NCBI RefSeq assembly: GCF_900111105.1
Contig: NZ_FOGC01000003.1
Coordinates: 146,865 to 210,864 of the forward strand
Reading direction: 5' to 3'
Source of the DNA: Rosenbergiella nectarea
GTDB taxonomy: Bacteria > Pseudomonadota > Gammaproteobacteria > Enterobacterales > Enterobacteriaceae
DNA length: 64,000 nt
Shown: in pieces, positions 42,494-54,271 of the stretch
How positions within the stretch are numbered: the stretch's first letter is position 1
Layout: each line of letters opens with the position of its first letter
Made by a program: the position numbers and the translations under genes
The notes under the pieces: model-generated
Databases searched by the model: none
The model's input: only the letters and a program-made list of their open reading frames with translations
What the model was told of the DNA's origin: nothing

Positions 42494-44881
42494 TCAATCC
42501 CTCAAGGTTGCCTGGAATCGCTCTTTTAACGCTGCAACACAGTCAGCTACCGTGGCAGCAATATCCTCTTCTTCAAGTGTACGCGTGGAATCTTGTAGGT
42601 GCAGGCTTATCGCAAGGCTTTTGAAACCTGGCTCAACCCCCTTTCCACGGTATACATCGAATAAGTTTACGCCAACCAACTGATTTACGCCAACTTTCTT
42701 ACACTCAGCGATAATATCTGCTGCATTAATGGATTCCGAGACCACAACGGCGATGTCGCGACGGTTAGCCGGGAACTTGGAGATTGGCTTGGCCTGAGGA
42801 ATTTCACGCTCAGCAAGTTTGTCCCATAATAGCTCAAAGACGACAGTGCGACCGTTTAGATCGAGTTTACGTTCCAGTTCAGGATGCACCACCCCAATCC
42901 AGCCGATCACTTCTCCTGCCAGCACAATTTCTGCACTCTGACCAGGGTGCAATGCACTATGCCCAGTTCGACGGAAAATAATTTGCTCGGTTTTACCGGT
43001 TAACTCAAGTAACCCTTCCAAGTCGCCTTTGAGATCGAAAAAGTCAACATTTTGACGCTCGATCAGCCAGTGTTCGTCACAACGCGCGCCAGCAATTACC
43101 CCTGATAGCATCATTTCTTGACGGATACCTAAAGGTGCTTGGCTATCGGGGATAAAACGTAATCCGCTTTCAAAAAGACGCACACGGCTTTGTTGACGGT
43201 TTTGGTTATAGACCACCGCATCCAATAAGCCGGTCCACAGCGATAACCGCATTGCCGACATATCCGCAGAAATCGGGCTAGGCAAAATCAGGGCTTCTTG
43301 CTGCGGATGCAGCAAGGATTGTGTTTTCGGATCGACAAAGCTGTAGGTGATGGCTTCTTGATAGCCTTTATCGACCAGTAACGTCTTAATCCGTTGCAGC
43401 GCTAAACTCGCTTCACGGTGTGCAGGCATAATCAAGCCTGCCTTGACCGGCACGTCAGGAATATTGTTATAACCATAGACTCGGGCGACTTCTTCGATAA
43501 GATCTTCTTCGATCTCCATATCGAATCGCCAACTCGGCGCAACCACTCGCCACTGTTGCTCTGCCGCCGTGACGTCACACCCTAATTGCGTCAAGATTTC
43601 TGTCACTTTTTGGTCAGCAATTTCATGACCAATAAGACGATCCAATTTGCACCGGCGCAGCGTTATGACAGCGGGTTTTGGTAGATGCTGCTCAGCGATT
43701 TTCTCGATAACAGGACCCGCTTGACCTCCACAGATGGCCAGCAATAGCTCGGTAGCGCGTTCCATGGCGGCGTGTTGCCCCGCTGGATCGACACCACGCT
43801 CATAACGGTGTGAGGCATCGGTATGCAGACCGAAACGGCGAGCACGACCCGTGATCGCTAATGGGGAGAAGAAAGCACACTCCAACAAGACATGCCGGGT
43901 CGCTGAGGAAATACCTGACTCTTCGCCGCCAAAGATCCCTCCCATCGCTAACGCTTTATCATTGTCAGCAATAACGAGTACATCGTCATTTAGCGTAACA
44001 GTATTACCATCTAGCAAGGTCAAGGTTTCGCCTTGTTGCGCCTGACGCACCTCGATCTTGCCATTCAACTTAGCTAAGTCGAAGGCATGCATCGGCTGGC
44101 CACGTTCGAGTAATACGTAGTTAGTAATATCCACCATCGCGTCGATAGAACGAATACCACAGCGACGCAGTTTTTCTTGCATCCACAGAGGCGTCGGGGC
44201 ATTGATATCAATATTCTCGATCACTCGTCCTAAATAACGTGGGCACGCTTCCCCTGCCGTTAATTCGATAGGGAATTGACGGTCGCTGGTCGCGGTAACC
44301 GGTACTACCGCGGGAACGTTAAATGGCATCCCATTCGCTACCGCGACGTCACGAGCAATCCCCATAATCCCTAGGCAATCAGCACGGTTTGGCGTGACAC
44401 TGATTTCGATCGTATTGTCATCAAGCTGTAGATAGGTACGAATATCCTGGCCAATGGGCGCATCAGCAGGCAGTTCAATAATCCCTTCTGCTTCCACATC
44501 GATTCCTAGCTCACTGAAAGAGCAAAGCATCCCTTCAGACGGCTCGCCACGCAGCTTGGCAGGTTTGATTTTAAAGTCGCCCGGTAAAATCGCCCCCACA
44601 GTGGCCACCGCAACTTTTAGACCTTGGCGGCAGTTTGGTGCGCCACAAACGATATCGAGCAAACGCTCGCCACCGACGTTAATTTTGGTCACACGTAATT
44701 TGTCGGCATTCGGATGCTGGTGACATTCGACCACTTCCCCGACCACTACACCGTTAAACACACCGGCAACGGCCTCTACACCATCAACTTCTAAACCTGC
44801 CATGGTGATTTGATTAGAGAGTTCATCACTTGTCAGGGCCGGATTTACCCATTCACGTAACCAGAGTTCACTGAATTTCAT
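42494..44881 (-). CDS. pheT: Phenylalanyl-tRNA synthetase, beta subunit
   Basis: 795 aa, E. coli length. Domain order visible: N-terminal tRNA-binding (EMAP-like) domain around 40-148, B3/B4 editing domain (about 210-380), B5 (405-475), catalytic-like core, and the C-terminal anticodon-binding ferredoxin-fold (FDX-ACB) with [14 protein letters not shown]. Works with PheS as an alpha2beta2 enzyme. 14 bp after pheS. Confidence 0.98.
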   Translation of the reverse strand: MKFSELWLREWVNPALTSDELSNQITMAGLEVDGVEAVAGVFNGVVVGEVVECHQHPNADKLRVTKINVGGERLLDIVCGAPNCRQGLKVAVATVGAILPGDFKIKPAKLRGEPSEGMLCSFSELGIDVEAEGIIELPADAPIGQDIRTYLQLDDNTIEISVTPNRADCLGIMGIARDVAVANGMPFNVPAVVPVTATSDRQFPIELTAGEACPRYLGRVIENIDINAPTPLWMQEKLRRCGIRSIDAMVDITNYVLLERGQPMHAFDLAKLNGKIEVRQAQQGETLTLLDGNTVTLNDDVLVIADNDKALAMGGIFGGEESGISSATRHVLLECAFFSPLAITGRARRFGLHTDASHRYERGVDPAGQHAAMERATELLLAICGGQAGPVIEKIAEQHLPKPAVITLRRCKLDRLIGHEIADQKVTEILTQLGCDVTAAEQQWRVVAPSWRFDMEIEEDLIEEVARVYGYNNIPDVPVKAGLIMPAHREASLALQRIKTLLVDKGYQEAITYSFVDPKTQSLLHPQQEALILPSPISADMSAMRLSLWTGLLDAVVYNQNRQQSRVRLFESGLRFIPDSQAPLGIRQEMMLSGVIAGARCDEHWLIERQNVDFFDLKGDLEGLLELTGKTEQIIFRRTGHSALHPGQSAEIVLAGEVIGWIGVVHPELERKLDLNGRTVVFELLWDKLAEREIPQAKPISKFPANRRDIAVVVSESINAADIIAECKKVGVNQLVGVNLFDVYRGKGVEPGFKSLAISLHLQDSTRTLEEEDIAATVADCVAALKERFQATLRD

Positions 44882-44895
44882 TGGATAACCTGCCC

Positions 44896-45891
<996 letters not shown>

Positions 45892-45953
45892 TTATCCAGT
45901 CTATCTGGGAAGTTATGCTATGTAACAATGAATAACGACAAGACTTAAAAACG

Positions 45954-46034
45954 ACAAAGCCTCCTTAATGGAGGCTTTTCGCGCGTTTTTTCGTTTCTTA
46001 TCTCATGCGCAAAAGCCTCAAGGGGTTAGAGGCT
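45954..46034 (-). promoter_or_regulatory. phe attenuator (alternative hairpins)
   Basis: On the minus strand the leader contains, in order, AGCCTC (46029-46034, at the end of pheM), GAGGCT (46014-46019), AGCCTCC (45970-45976) and GGAGGCT (45958-45964). The second and third can pair as an antiterminator, and the third and fourth form the terminator hairpin with a 5-nt loop, followed by TTGTCGTTTTT. Ribosome stalling on Phe codons of pheM would favour the antiterminator, the mechanism known for E. coli pheST. Confidence 0.85.
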
Positions 46035-46070
46035 AAAGAAAAAAAAGAAACGAAAAAAAACCGTATTCAT
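46026..46070 (-). CDS. pheM: PheM, phenylalanyl-tRNA synthetase operon leader peptide
   Basis: 14-residue peptide MNTVFFRFFFFFSL read on the minus strand from ATG at 46070 to TAA at 46026-46028. Seven of 14 residues are phenylalanine, so translation senses charged tRNA-Phe. E. coli PheM is also 14 residues with the same composition. It lies between rplT and pheS and overlaps the first arm of the attenuator. Confidence 0.93.
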   Translation of the reverse strand: MNTVFFRFFFFFSL

Positions 46071-46100
46071 AGGTTGATTCCACATTCGAGGGTGCAAAAT

Positions 46101-46124
46101 AAAAAAGGGAGCAAGCTCCCTTTT
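46101..46124 (-). terminator. Terminator after rplT
   Basis: On the minus strand AAGGGAGC-TT-GCTCCCTT followed by TTTTATTTT; 9 bases after the rplT stop and ahead of the pheM leader. Probably partial, as infC-rplT transcripts reach pheST in E. coli. Confidence 0.85.
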
Positions 46125-46132
46125 CTACTGAC

Positions 46133-46504
<372 letters not shown>

Positions 46505-46530
46505 TTATATTCTGAAATTAAAAAAAAGAC

Positions 46531-46806
<276 letters not shown>

Positions 46807-46818
46807 TTACTTGATGGC

Positions 46819-47364
<546 letters not shown>

Positions 47365-49293
47365 TTATTCCTCCAACTGATGAATACTTCTGCTGCGAAT
47401 TTCATTTTGCAGCTTCTCAATCAATACGTCGACATCGAAAACACCTAAGTCTTTTCCACGGCGGGTACGCACGGCAACTTTGCCTGCCTCGACCTCTTTA
47501 TCACCGCAGACTAACATGTAGGGTACGCGACGTAATGTGTGCTCACGGATTTTAAAGCCAATCTTCTCGTTTCTCAAGTCTGCTTTAGCTCTAATACCCG
47601 CATTTTGTAATTTTTTAGTCAAATCGTTGACATATTCTGCCTGGCTATCAGTGATATTCATCACAACGGCTTGCATTGGCGCCAACCACGTTGGGAAGAA
47701 ACCGGCAAACTCTTCGGTCAGAATCCCAATAAAGCGCTCAACGGAACCTAGTATAGCACGGTGAATCATTACTGGCGTTTGACGGTCATTATTTTCACCG
47801 ACATATGTGGCGTCTAAACGTTCAGGCAGAGAAAAGTCGAGCTGTACTGTACCACATTGCCATGCACGATCCAGACAATCATATAAAGTAAATTCGATTT
47901 TCGGACCGTAGAAAGCGCCTTCACCTGGTTGATATTCAAATTCAATATCATTATTTTTCAGCGCCTGAGCCAAATCCTGCTCCGCCTTATCCCACAGCGC
48001 ATCGCTACCGATACGTTTTTCAGGACGAGTCGACAGCTTCACCACAATCTTTTCGAAGCCAAAGGTGCTGTACATATCATAGACCATACGGATGCAGCTA
48101 TTAACTTCATCCAGGATTTGGTCTTCGGTACAGAAAATATGGGCATCATCCTGAGTAAAGCCACGAACACGCATTAAGCCGTGTAATGCACCTGAGGGCT
48201 CATTACGATGACAACTCCCGAACTCCGCCATCCGTAACGGCAGATCGCGGTAAGACTTCAATCCTTGATTAAAGATCTGCACGTGCCCTGGGCAGTTCAT
48301 CGGCTTGATACAGTACTCACGGTTCTCTGAAGAGGTGGTGAACATCGCTTCTTTATAGTTTTCCCAGTGCCCGGTTTTTTCCCATAGCACGCGGTCCATC
48401 ATAAACGGACCTTTTACTTCTTGGTATTGATACTCTTTGAGTTTACAGCGTACAAACGTCTCTAATTCGCGGAAGATGGTCCAGCCATCGTTATGCCAGA
48501 AAACCATACCCGGTGCTTCTTCCTGCATATGGTAGAGATCGAGTTGCTTACCGATTTTACGGTGATCACGCTTAGCCGCTTCTTCCAAACGCTTTAAATA
48601 GGCCGCAAGCTGCTTTTTATCGGCCCATGCGGTACCGTAAATGCGTTGCAGCATTTTATTATCACTATTGCCGCGCCAGTAGGCACCCGCCAACTTCTGT
48701 AAGGTAAAGTGATGGCAGAAACGCATAGTTGGGACGTGCGGTCCCCGGCACATATCGACATATTCTTCGTGATGATACAGCGCTGGCTTGTCATCACGGC
48801 TAATATTTTGGTCAAGAATTTCCATTTTGTACGGTTCGCCACGCGCTTCAAAGGTATCGCGGGCTTCTTGCCAACTGACTTTCTTCTTGACGACTTCGTA
48901 ATTTTTTTCGGCCAACTCGTGCATACGCTTTTCGAGTTTTTCGAGGTCTTCCTGAGTTAATGTGTGGTCAAGGTCGATATCGTAGTAAAAACCATTGTCG
49001 ATAACAGGACCAATCGCCATTTTGGTATTTGGCCACAGTTGCTTAATCGCATGCCCCAATAAGTGCGCACAAGAGTGACGAAGGATTTCAATCCCCTCTT
49101 CATCCTTAGCGGTAATAATCGAGACGTTTGCATCGTCGGTAATAGGATCAACGGCATCGACCAGCTCGCCATTCACACGTCCGGCAATACAGGCTTTAGC
49201 AAGACCAGGACCAATGTCTTGGGCTATATCCATCACGCTGACGGCATGATCAAAACTACGCTGGCTTCCATCAGGAAGAGTAATAACTGGCAT
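47365..49293 (-). CDS. thrS: Threonyl-tRNA synthetase
   Basis: 642 aa, E. coli length. N-terminal TGS domain ([15 protein letters not shown]) and editing domain with [16 protein letters not shown], class II catalytic core with zinc ligands in MNCPGHV and later His residues, and C-terminal anticodon-binding domain ([13 protein letters not shown]). Attaches Thr to tRNA-Thr and, in E. coli, represses its own mRNA through a tRNA-like leader, whose conserved segments are visible upstream. Confidence 0.99.
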   Translation of the reverse strand: MPVITLPDGSQRSFDHAVSVMDIAQDIGPGLAKACIAGRVNGELVDAVDPITDDANVSIITAKDEEGIEILRHSCAHLLGHAIKQLWPNTKMAIGPVIDNGFYYDIDLDHTLTQEDLEKLEKRMHELAEKNYEVVKKKVSWQEARDTFEARGEPYKMEILDQNISRDDKPALYHHEEYVDMCRGPHVPTMRFCHHFTLQKLAGAYWRGNSDNKMLQRIYGTAWADKKQLAAYLKRLEEAAKRDHRKIGKQLDLYHMQEEAPGMVFWHNDGWTIFRELETFVRCKLKEYQYQEVKGPFMMDRVLWEKTGHWENYKEAMFTTSSENREYCIKPMNCPGHVQIFNQGLKSYRDLPLRMAEFGSCHRNEPSGALHGLMRVRGFTQDDAHIFCTEDQILDEVNSCIRMVYDMYSTFGFEKIVVKLSTRPEKRIGSDALWDKAEQDLAQALKNNDIEFEYQPGEGAFYGPKIEFTLYDCLDRAWQCGTVQLDFSLPERLDATYVGENNDRQTPVMIHRAILGSVERFIGILTEEFAGFFPTWLAPMQAVVMNITDSQAEYVNDLTKKLQNAGIRAKADLRNEKIGFKIREHTLRRVPYMLVCGDKEVEAGKVAVRTRRGKDLGVFDVDVLIEKLQNEIRSRSIHQLEE

Positions 49294-49440
49294 TCTATAT
49301 CCTTAATTGCAGTGGTAACCCACACGACAGGCTACATGCTATGTTTGGTTTTATTGAGTTTTTATCACTAGCAGAAGATGATTGAGGAAAACGTGGATTA
49401 CCACGCTTATAGCAACACAATGCGTCGCTATCTACTGGCT
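49294..49440 (-). promoter_or_regulatory. thrS leader with ThrRS operator features
   Basis: Immediately before the ATG, the minus strand reads CGTGTGGGTTACCACTGC then AATTAAGGATATAGA, nearly the same as the E. coli thrS leader around its ribosome-binding domain (GTGG/CCAC hairpin). Further upstream CGTGG-TAAT-CCACG (about 49392-49405) forms another hairpin. These fit the stem-loops that ThrRS binds to block translation. The match to the E. coli leader is from memory. Confidence 0.5.
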
Positions 49441-49829
49441 CAGACTAGTAATTTACAATGTTACAGGTTAAGTGTGACGACTTAAAGAGGCACCGTAGAT
49501 TTCTCACTAACTCTATTTTTTTCGCGCTAGCCACTCATCCGCCCTTTATAAATTTTCATCGTTGCACTCTCTAGCTGTTCGAGTATGCCAAATGAGCCAG
49601 ATATCGCTAATCAAACTCATGCCAGTCGTTGAGGCGAGTGACTCATAATAATTGCGTCTTTTCCATGCAAGTAACCCTATCGACACTGGACAGCTAAACT
49701 CATGTATCCATCTAGGACTCTCTAACACTCAACACATTAATAGAAAAATAATGTCTACCCCATGAAGGTCAATGATCGTTAGCGTGGTCTATGCTTGTTT
49801 AAACTCTACCATTTCATCTGGATGACGTT
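49441..49829. other. Region upstream of thrS with a doubtful 60-codon frame
   Basis: About 390 bp between the thrS leader and the next plus-strand gene. It should contain the thrS promoter. A minus-strand frame at 49546-49728 encodes 60 residues (LAWKRRNYYESLAS and SDIWLIWHTR in the second half) with protein-like composition but no recognisable family; it may be a gene remnant or chance. Nothing else recognised. Confidence 0.3.
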
Positions 49830-50207
49830 TTGATTAGCCATATCGATCATCTGGTTATTACCACTCGGTCAATCAACCCGTGCATAGAATTTTATTCACC
49901 GGTACTGGGAATGAAGGTCGAAACCTTCGGCGAAGGCCGTAAAGCCCTGATATTTGGTCAGCAAAAGATTAATGTGCATGAATATGGCAATGAAATTGAT
50001 CCTAAGGCACATCGCCCAGTGCCGGGATCTCTAGATATATGCTTGATCAGCGTTAAACCCCTAGATGCAGTCAAAGCGACTTTGCAGCAGAATTCGATAA
50101 ACATTGAGTTAGGCCCGATTAAGCGGACTGGCGCACGTGGGGCAATCGAGTCACTTTACGTCAGAGACCCCGATCTGAATTTAATCGAGATCTCTTGTTA
50201 CGTTTAG
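49830..50207 (+). CDS. VOC-family (glyoxalase-fold) protein, GLOD5-like
   Basis: 125 aa, single VOC domain. Metal-ligand positions are recognisable: His in HIDHLVITT at the start, INVHEYG in the middle, and Glu in LNLIEISCY at the end. Resembles the GLOD5/YaeR-like branch rather than glyoxalase I; substrate unknown. Starts with TTG at 49830, since no in-frame ATG precedes the conserved ISHIDH. The 3' end overlaps by 4 bp the convergent cyclotransferase pseudogene. Confidence 0.8.
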   Translation: MISHIDHLVITTRSINPCIEFYSPVLGMKVETFGEGRKALIFGQQKINVHEYGNEIDPKAHRPVPGSLDICLISVKPLDAVKATLQQNSINIELGPIKRTGARGAIESLYVRDPDLNLIEISCYV

Positions 50208-50535
50208 GTTGAGGATTTAAGCCTATAAATTGACGATAGGACTTTATTGCCCTGCTCAGTAGTGACGTCGACGGGCACTCTCTCATACTCCTCACCTTCG
50301 AAGTCATCAAGAATTTTCCAGTTAGTGGCTAAGTTTTCTGAGGAGAAAAGGAAGCCATAAACACGGTTCCCACTATTATCCAACACTATCCCGGGTAGCC
50401 CATTTCTGCTCCCCAGCCCTTTTGCTCTAAAGTTCCCTCAACACTGCCGTTCAGCCAGGTCCCACCCATGTTCTCCATAATGTGGGCATTGGGTCTGCCT
50501 GGACCTAGGGTCCCGTAAACAACTAAAGTGTCCAT
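50204..50535 (-). pseudogene. Gamma-glutamylcyclotransferase (GGCT/AIG2-like), frameshifted
   Basis: From ATG 50535 (GGAGAAG upstream) the frame reads MDTLVVYGTLGPGRPN ... GAEMGYPG and stops at TAG 50386-50388. One frame over, the protein continues IVLDNSGNRVYGFLF ... DDFEGEEYERVPV to 50204. A single missing base in the CCCGG run near 50390 explains this. The joined product would be about 109 aa with the YGTL substrate loop and the catalytic Glu in DDFEGEEY, typical of the GGCT-like fold. The family releases 5-oxoproline from gamma-glutamyl compounds. A sequencing error cannot be excluded. Confidence 0.8.
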
Positions 50536-50710
50536 AACTTCTCCTTATGATCCTAGCCCGGGAGTGTATAACTCCTTAGCCTGATTATTAATGAAGGTTA
50601 TGTATCATCCTTATGGCCAACGGATTCTGGCCCGTCGTGGAGTGAACTTTTTTACAACAAGAACAGCTCAGTGACCTTTATTAAACATTATCAGCCTGAC
50701 ACTTGCTAAC

Positions 50711-50741
50711 TTTAAAGATGCATATAGAATGCATCTTTAAA
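50711..50741 (+). promoter_or_regulatory. NsrR operator upstream of hmp
   Basis: Perfect palindrome of two 13-base arms, TTTAAAGATGCAT and ATGCATCTTTAAA, around a 5-base centre. The inner AAGATGCAT/ATGCATCTT equals the NsrR consensus arms. It ends 17 bases before the hmp start, so NO-dependent relief of NsrR repression is expected. Confidence 0.88.
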
Positions 50742-50758
50742 GGATAATGGAGGTTTCG

Positions 50759-52003
50759 ATGCTAACGTCTCAACAAAAAAAAATCATTCAACAAACCATT
50801 CCGATACTTAAGGCCAACGGCACAGTATTAACGGACTATTTTTATCATCGGATGCTTAGCCAAGTTCCTGAGCTAAGGGAAACGTTTAATATGGGGCATC
50901 AACGCGACGGCAAGCAGGCTAAGGCCTTGGCTAATTCCGTGTTGGCCTATGCCGAAAATATTGACGATCCCAGCGTGTTACTCCCTGTTATTACTATGAT
51001 TTGTCAAAAACACGTTAGCCTGAATATCCAAGCACCCGATTACTCGATTGTCGGCGAACATCTGCTCCACTCAATCAGTGAAGTTTTATCTGTGCCGATG
51101 GAGGATGAATTAATCGGCGCTTGGGGAGCCGCCTATCAACAATTAGCAGCGTTGATGATTGACACGGAGAAGAAGATTTATGCGCGGCTGGCGAAAGAAC
51201 AAGGGGGGTGGTCTGGATGGCGCGAATTTACCATTATAAAAAAGGTTGCCGGAACCGCCAAGATTAGCTCAATTTATTTAGCGCCTACCGATAGCTTAGC
51301 CTTACCGGATTATCTGCCTGGACAATATATCTCAGTGCGGGTTAACGTCCCGTCACTCGGTTACAAGCAGCCGCGCCAATATAGCCTATCCACTGCACCG
51401 AATGGCCAGTTTTTCAGGATAACCGTAAAAGAAGAGATGCTCTCACAGGAACCCGGTTATGTCTCCTCTACTCTCCACCAGCAGATGCAAGTCGGTGACC
51501 TGTTGGAGGTCAGCGCTCCGATGGGTGACTTTACGGTTAAAGATGCCACTAAACACAATGTCTTCATCAGCGCAGGCGTTGGTATTACACCGATGGTTGC
51601 CATGCTGGAAGGGCTTACTCAAAGGGATACCTTCACCTCACCTCCTGCCATCAGTTTTATTTATGTCATACAAGATGCCGCACACTATGCCTTAGGTGAG
51701 GAAGTTAATCGGCTTACTGAACAACATTCTTGTATCAAGACCTTGATACATTATAGTCAGGCCCCTACTTCACAAGGTTGTGGACGATTTACCCTCGAAT
51801 CCGTTCCCCCCTCACTATTGCTTGAGGATGCTGACTTCTATCTCTGCGGGCCGACCGGATTTATACAATCGGTCTATAACGATCTATTACATCGAGGTAT
51901 CTCTTCAAGCCGTATTCATTATGAAGTCTTTACAACGGGTGGATTAGCGGCTGCCTTATTTTTATCCAATAGAGTGTATAGCGTCACGTATCACCAAAAA
52001 TGA
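50759..52003 (+). CDS. hmp: Flavohaemoglobin Hmp (nitric oxide dioxygenase)
   Basis: 414 aa from ATG 50759, preceded at 5 bases by GGAGG; an ATG at 50747 inside that ribosome site is less likely. Globin domain (about 1-140, proximal His in CQKHVSLNIQ), FAD domain with RQYSLS, and NAD domain with SAGVGITPMVAML and YLCGPTGF. Oxidises NO to nitrate. E. coli Hmp has 396 aa and ends soon after HYECFGP; here HYEVF is followed by 23 unrelated residues (TTGGLAAALFLSNRVYSVTY...), an unusual tail. The 3' end overlaps the next, convergent gene by 13 bp. Confidence 0.95.
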   Translation: MLTSQQKKIIQQTIPILKANGTVLTDYFYHRMLSQVPELRETFNMGHQRDGKQAKALANSVLAYAENIDDPSVLLPVITMICQKHVSLNIQAPDYSIVGEHLLHSISEVLSVPMEDELIGAWGAAYQQLAALMIDTEKKIYARLAKEQGGWSGWREFTIIKKVAGTAKISSIYLAPTDSLALPDYLPGQYISVRVNVPSLGYKQPRQYSLSTAPNGQFFRITVKEEMLSQEPGYVSSTLHQQMQVGDLLEVSAPMGDFTVKDATKHNVFISAGVGITPMVAMLEGLTQRDTFTSPPAISFIYVIQDAAHYALGEEVNRLTEQHSCIKTLIHYSQAPTSQGCGRFTLESVPPSLLLEDADFYLCGPTGFIQSVYNDLLHRGISSSRIHYEVFTTGGLAAALFLSNRVYSVTYHQK

Positions 52004-52509
52004 AAATAGAGAGTTATACCGCCGAGTACTAACCATAATAACGCTAGCAGAATAGTCGAGCGTCTTGAGAAGAAGATAGAATAACGATGGGCTTTATTGG
52101 CGTAATACTGCTGGGTGAAGAGTGGACGTTCATCGAATGCTTGGCCTATCACGATATCGGAGTTCAACAGGCAGTCTTGCTTATCTTGCCAGTGGTCGAG
52201 CGCTCGATAGACCGAACTAATTTCGATATAGGAATTTACACAGTTAAATACGCCAAAAATGGTCAGTAGTACGGGAATATACAGTGTGTAGAGGTCGCCC
52301 CAGTGTGGATTGGTATTGTTCATTGCTGAACAGTACGCAATGACCATAAAGGACTGGGCGGTAAAAAATGCATTAGTACGCTGAGCCAAAGAGGAGATTT
52401 CTTGATGGATCTCTTGGCGATAGAAGGTTAATCGTTCTCGCGCCGTCGAAAACAGCGCCAGCGATTTATCGTTAAATTCTGGAGGGGTATTACCGATGGA
52501 CGAATCCAT
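51991..52509 (-). CDS. Unrecognised small integral membrane protein
   Basis: 172 aa with four hydrophobic segments, roughly at 50-66, 76-94 and 150-170, plus a charged N-terminal helix (ARERLTFYRQEIHQEISSLAQRTN) before the first. The pattern (amphipathic start, then RTNAFFTAQSFMVIAY) is seen in small bacterial inner-membrane proteins of RipA-like type, but this similarity is only suggestive. GGAG lies before the start. It converges on hmp, sharing 13 bp, and has no E. coli counterpart at this place. Confidence 0.75.
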   Translation of the reverse strand: MDSSIGNTPPEFNDKSLALFSTARERLTFYRQEIHQEISSLAQRTNAFFTAQSFMVIAYCSAMNNTNPHWGDLYTLYIPVLLTIFGVFNCVNSYIEISSVYRALDHWQDKQDCLLNSDIVIGQAFDERPLFTQQYYANKAHRYSIFFSRRSTILLALLWLVLGGITLYFHFW

Positions 52510-52623
52510 AGCGTTCTCCTGTAATAAAGTTAAGTGAAACTAAAGCATAGTCTCAAATAACGTAGACCGGAGAACGGTTAGGATAACTCTTAGCCACCCT
52601 GACGTTAGACGGGTGGCTAAATC

Positions 52624-53385
52624 TTACATATTATACGAGAGTAAGATAGAGGTTTTGGTATCAGTACGGTCTGGCGCGGATGAAGGTGGGTTATTATTCC
52701 ACGTCACGTTATACGCTAATTTCAGGGAGAAATTAGAATTAATCGCCACTTGTAATCCAGTCTCTGAGTTAACCGTCGTGTCTTCACCGAATGAGCTTAA
52801 CACTGAAACACCTTGGATGAATTTAGTGGTGTCGGTTAGCTGCCATTGGTAGCTTAGCGCGCCGTAAGCCAACGCAGTCGTTTTATGCCCACCTTCATTA
52901 TAGTCATCGTAACGCACACCTGGACCTAATTCTGCACGCAGAGAGTGCACAGGGCCATTGAGGATTTGGCGACCATAACCGGCCACTGCGGTATCACGGC
53001 TATCATAGCCATTTAAACGATCGCTTAGCCAAGTTGCTTGACCGAAGAGATAATCATCAGCATTTAAGTTGTGACGAGTACGACCACCAATGCTGTAAGT
53101 TTCTGAAGAGCGTTCATCATTTGAAGAGGTATTTGAGGCGTTACCGAACAGACTGTACGCCATAGTATCTTGGAACCACGTCATATTGGTCTGCGCGGTA
53201 AAGCTAGAGCTTTTGGTGTTGCCGCTTTGCGCCAAGTAACCCGCAGAAGCTGCCCCATCAAAAGGTTTCTTAGCCGTAGACGGGTTATCCATCGAGGTGA
53301 ATACGATGCTGTCGGCAAGCGCTTGCTGGCTCAATCCACCCAAACCTAACAACACTGTGAATGCAACTTTATTAAAAACTTTCAT
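52624..53385 (-). CDS. ydiY: DUF481 outer-membrane beta-barrel protein YdiY
   Basis: 253 aa (E. coli 252). Signal peptide of about 24 residues (ending QQALA), then a beta-barrel with alternating strands and aromatic girdles (AGYLAQSGNTKSSSFTAQTNMTW, LAYNVTWNN) and a C-terminal LLSYNM. Acid-inducible in E. coli; exact role unknown. The neighbouring pfkB, ydiZ and yniA of E. coli are missing. Confidence 0.93.
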   Translation of the reverse strand: MKVFNKVAFTVLLGLGGLSQQALADSIVFTSMDNPSTAKKPFDGAASAGYLAQSGNTKSSSFTAQTNMTWFQDTMAYSLFGNASNTSSNDERSSETYSIGGRTRHNLNADDYLFGQATWLSDRLNGYDSRDTAVAGYGRQILNGPVHSLRAELGPGVRYDDYNEGGHKTTALAYGALSYQWQLTDTTKFIQGVSVLSSFGEDTTVNSETGLQVAINSNFSLKLAYNVTWNNNPPSSAPDRTDTKTSILLSYNM

Positions 53386-53627
53386 TAAATGACCTGTACT
53401 GACGAAAGGGGTCCAACAATGCAGAATGACTGCATACCTGAATATAAATGCATAGCTTTAGCCTTTAAGCTCCCTTTTCTAATCGTTAGGAGAGGGTCGG
53501 CTGGATGCGTATCATAACGATGAATTTCGAAAATAAAAGGGGGTAAAGTGTAAATCAGATGAATAACTGTTTCTGGTAGAAAGAAAGCGCGTTAAGCCCT
53601 GCTTAGCGCCTAACGCTACAAAAGTGA

Positions 53628-54161
53628 TTAGATAAGTGATAACCAGTGTAATAAAATGTAACCTACTACCACGACGATAATCGGTAAAATGTACAGCAGA
53701 TAATATTGTCGAAAAGGACTTTGGTTGGTTAACTGTACACGCTGAGCCTCAAGAGGCGTTTTGTCTCGTTCGCCGAATGCATTCTCAATCACTTTGTGGT
53801 CTTCGAGTTGCTCCTTAACGTAGCGATATTGCCGCCACTGGCGAGATCCCGCCGCATTAAGTGCCATACCAAAAAATATCAATATAAAAACTATCCAGAA
53901 GAGTAAGTTCGCACTATGACCAAAATCTGGAACCGGCGAATGCTGCCAAAATAGATTTAAGAATGAAGTGTTAAACCTGACCATGTCGACAATGACACGA
54001 GTAAAATCAGATAACACTGCATTGATGCTCGCCAGTTTCTCACGTTGGCTACTGAGATAATTGAGGAGCGAAACCGCCGTTGATAACGTACTAATGATAA
54101 AAATAATCCATCCAATGCATTTCTTGCATAGTGCGCTGTTACGCGCTTGTGCGAGGGTCAT
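53628..54161 (-). CDS. yniB: Inner membrane protein YniB
   Basis: 177 aa (E. coli 178) with three hydrophobic segments (about 14-34, 86-106, 153-174). The motif FLNLFWQHSPVPDFG and the preceding INAVLSDFTRVIVDM match YniB. Function unknown. Divergent from hxpB as in E. coli. Confidence 0.9.
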   Translation of the reverse strand: MTLAQARNSALCKKCIGWIIFIISTLSTAVSLLNYLSSQREKLASINAVLSDFTRVIVDMVRFNTSFLNLFWQHSPVPDFGHSANLLFWIVFILIFFGMALNAAGSRQWRQYRYVKEQLEDHKVIENAFGERDKTPLEAQRVQLTNQSPFRQYYLLYILPIIVVVVGYILLHWLSLI

Positions 54162-54271
54162 ATTCTTGCCTATCGAGTAATTAATCTGTTAATAAATAGC
54201 ATAGCTTATTTGACAAATCGATCGTAGTTGGAACAATAGCGTCAATAACTCACTGATCAGTTGGAGCGATA

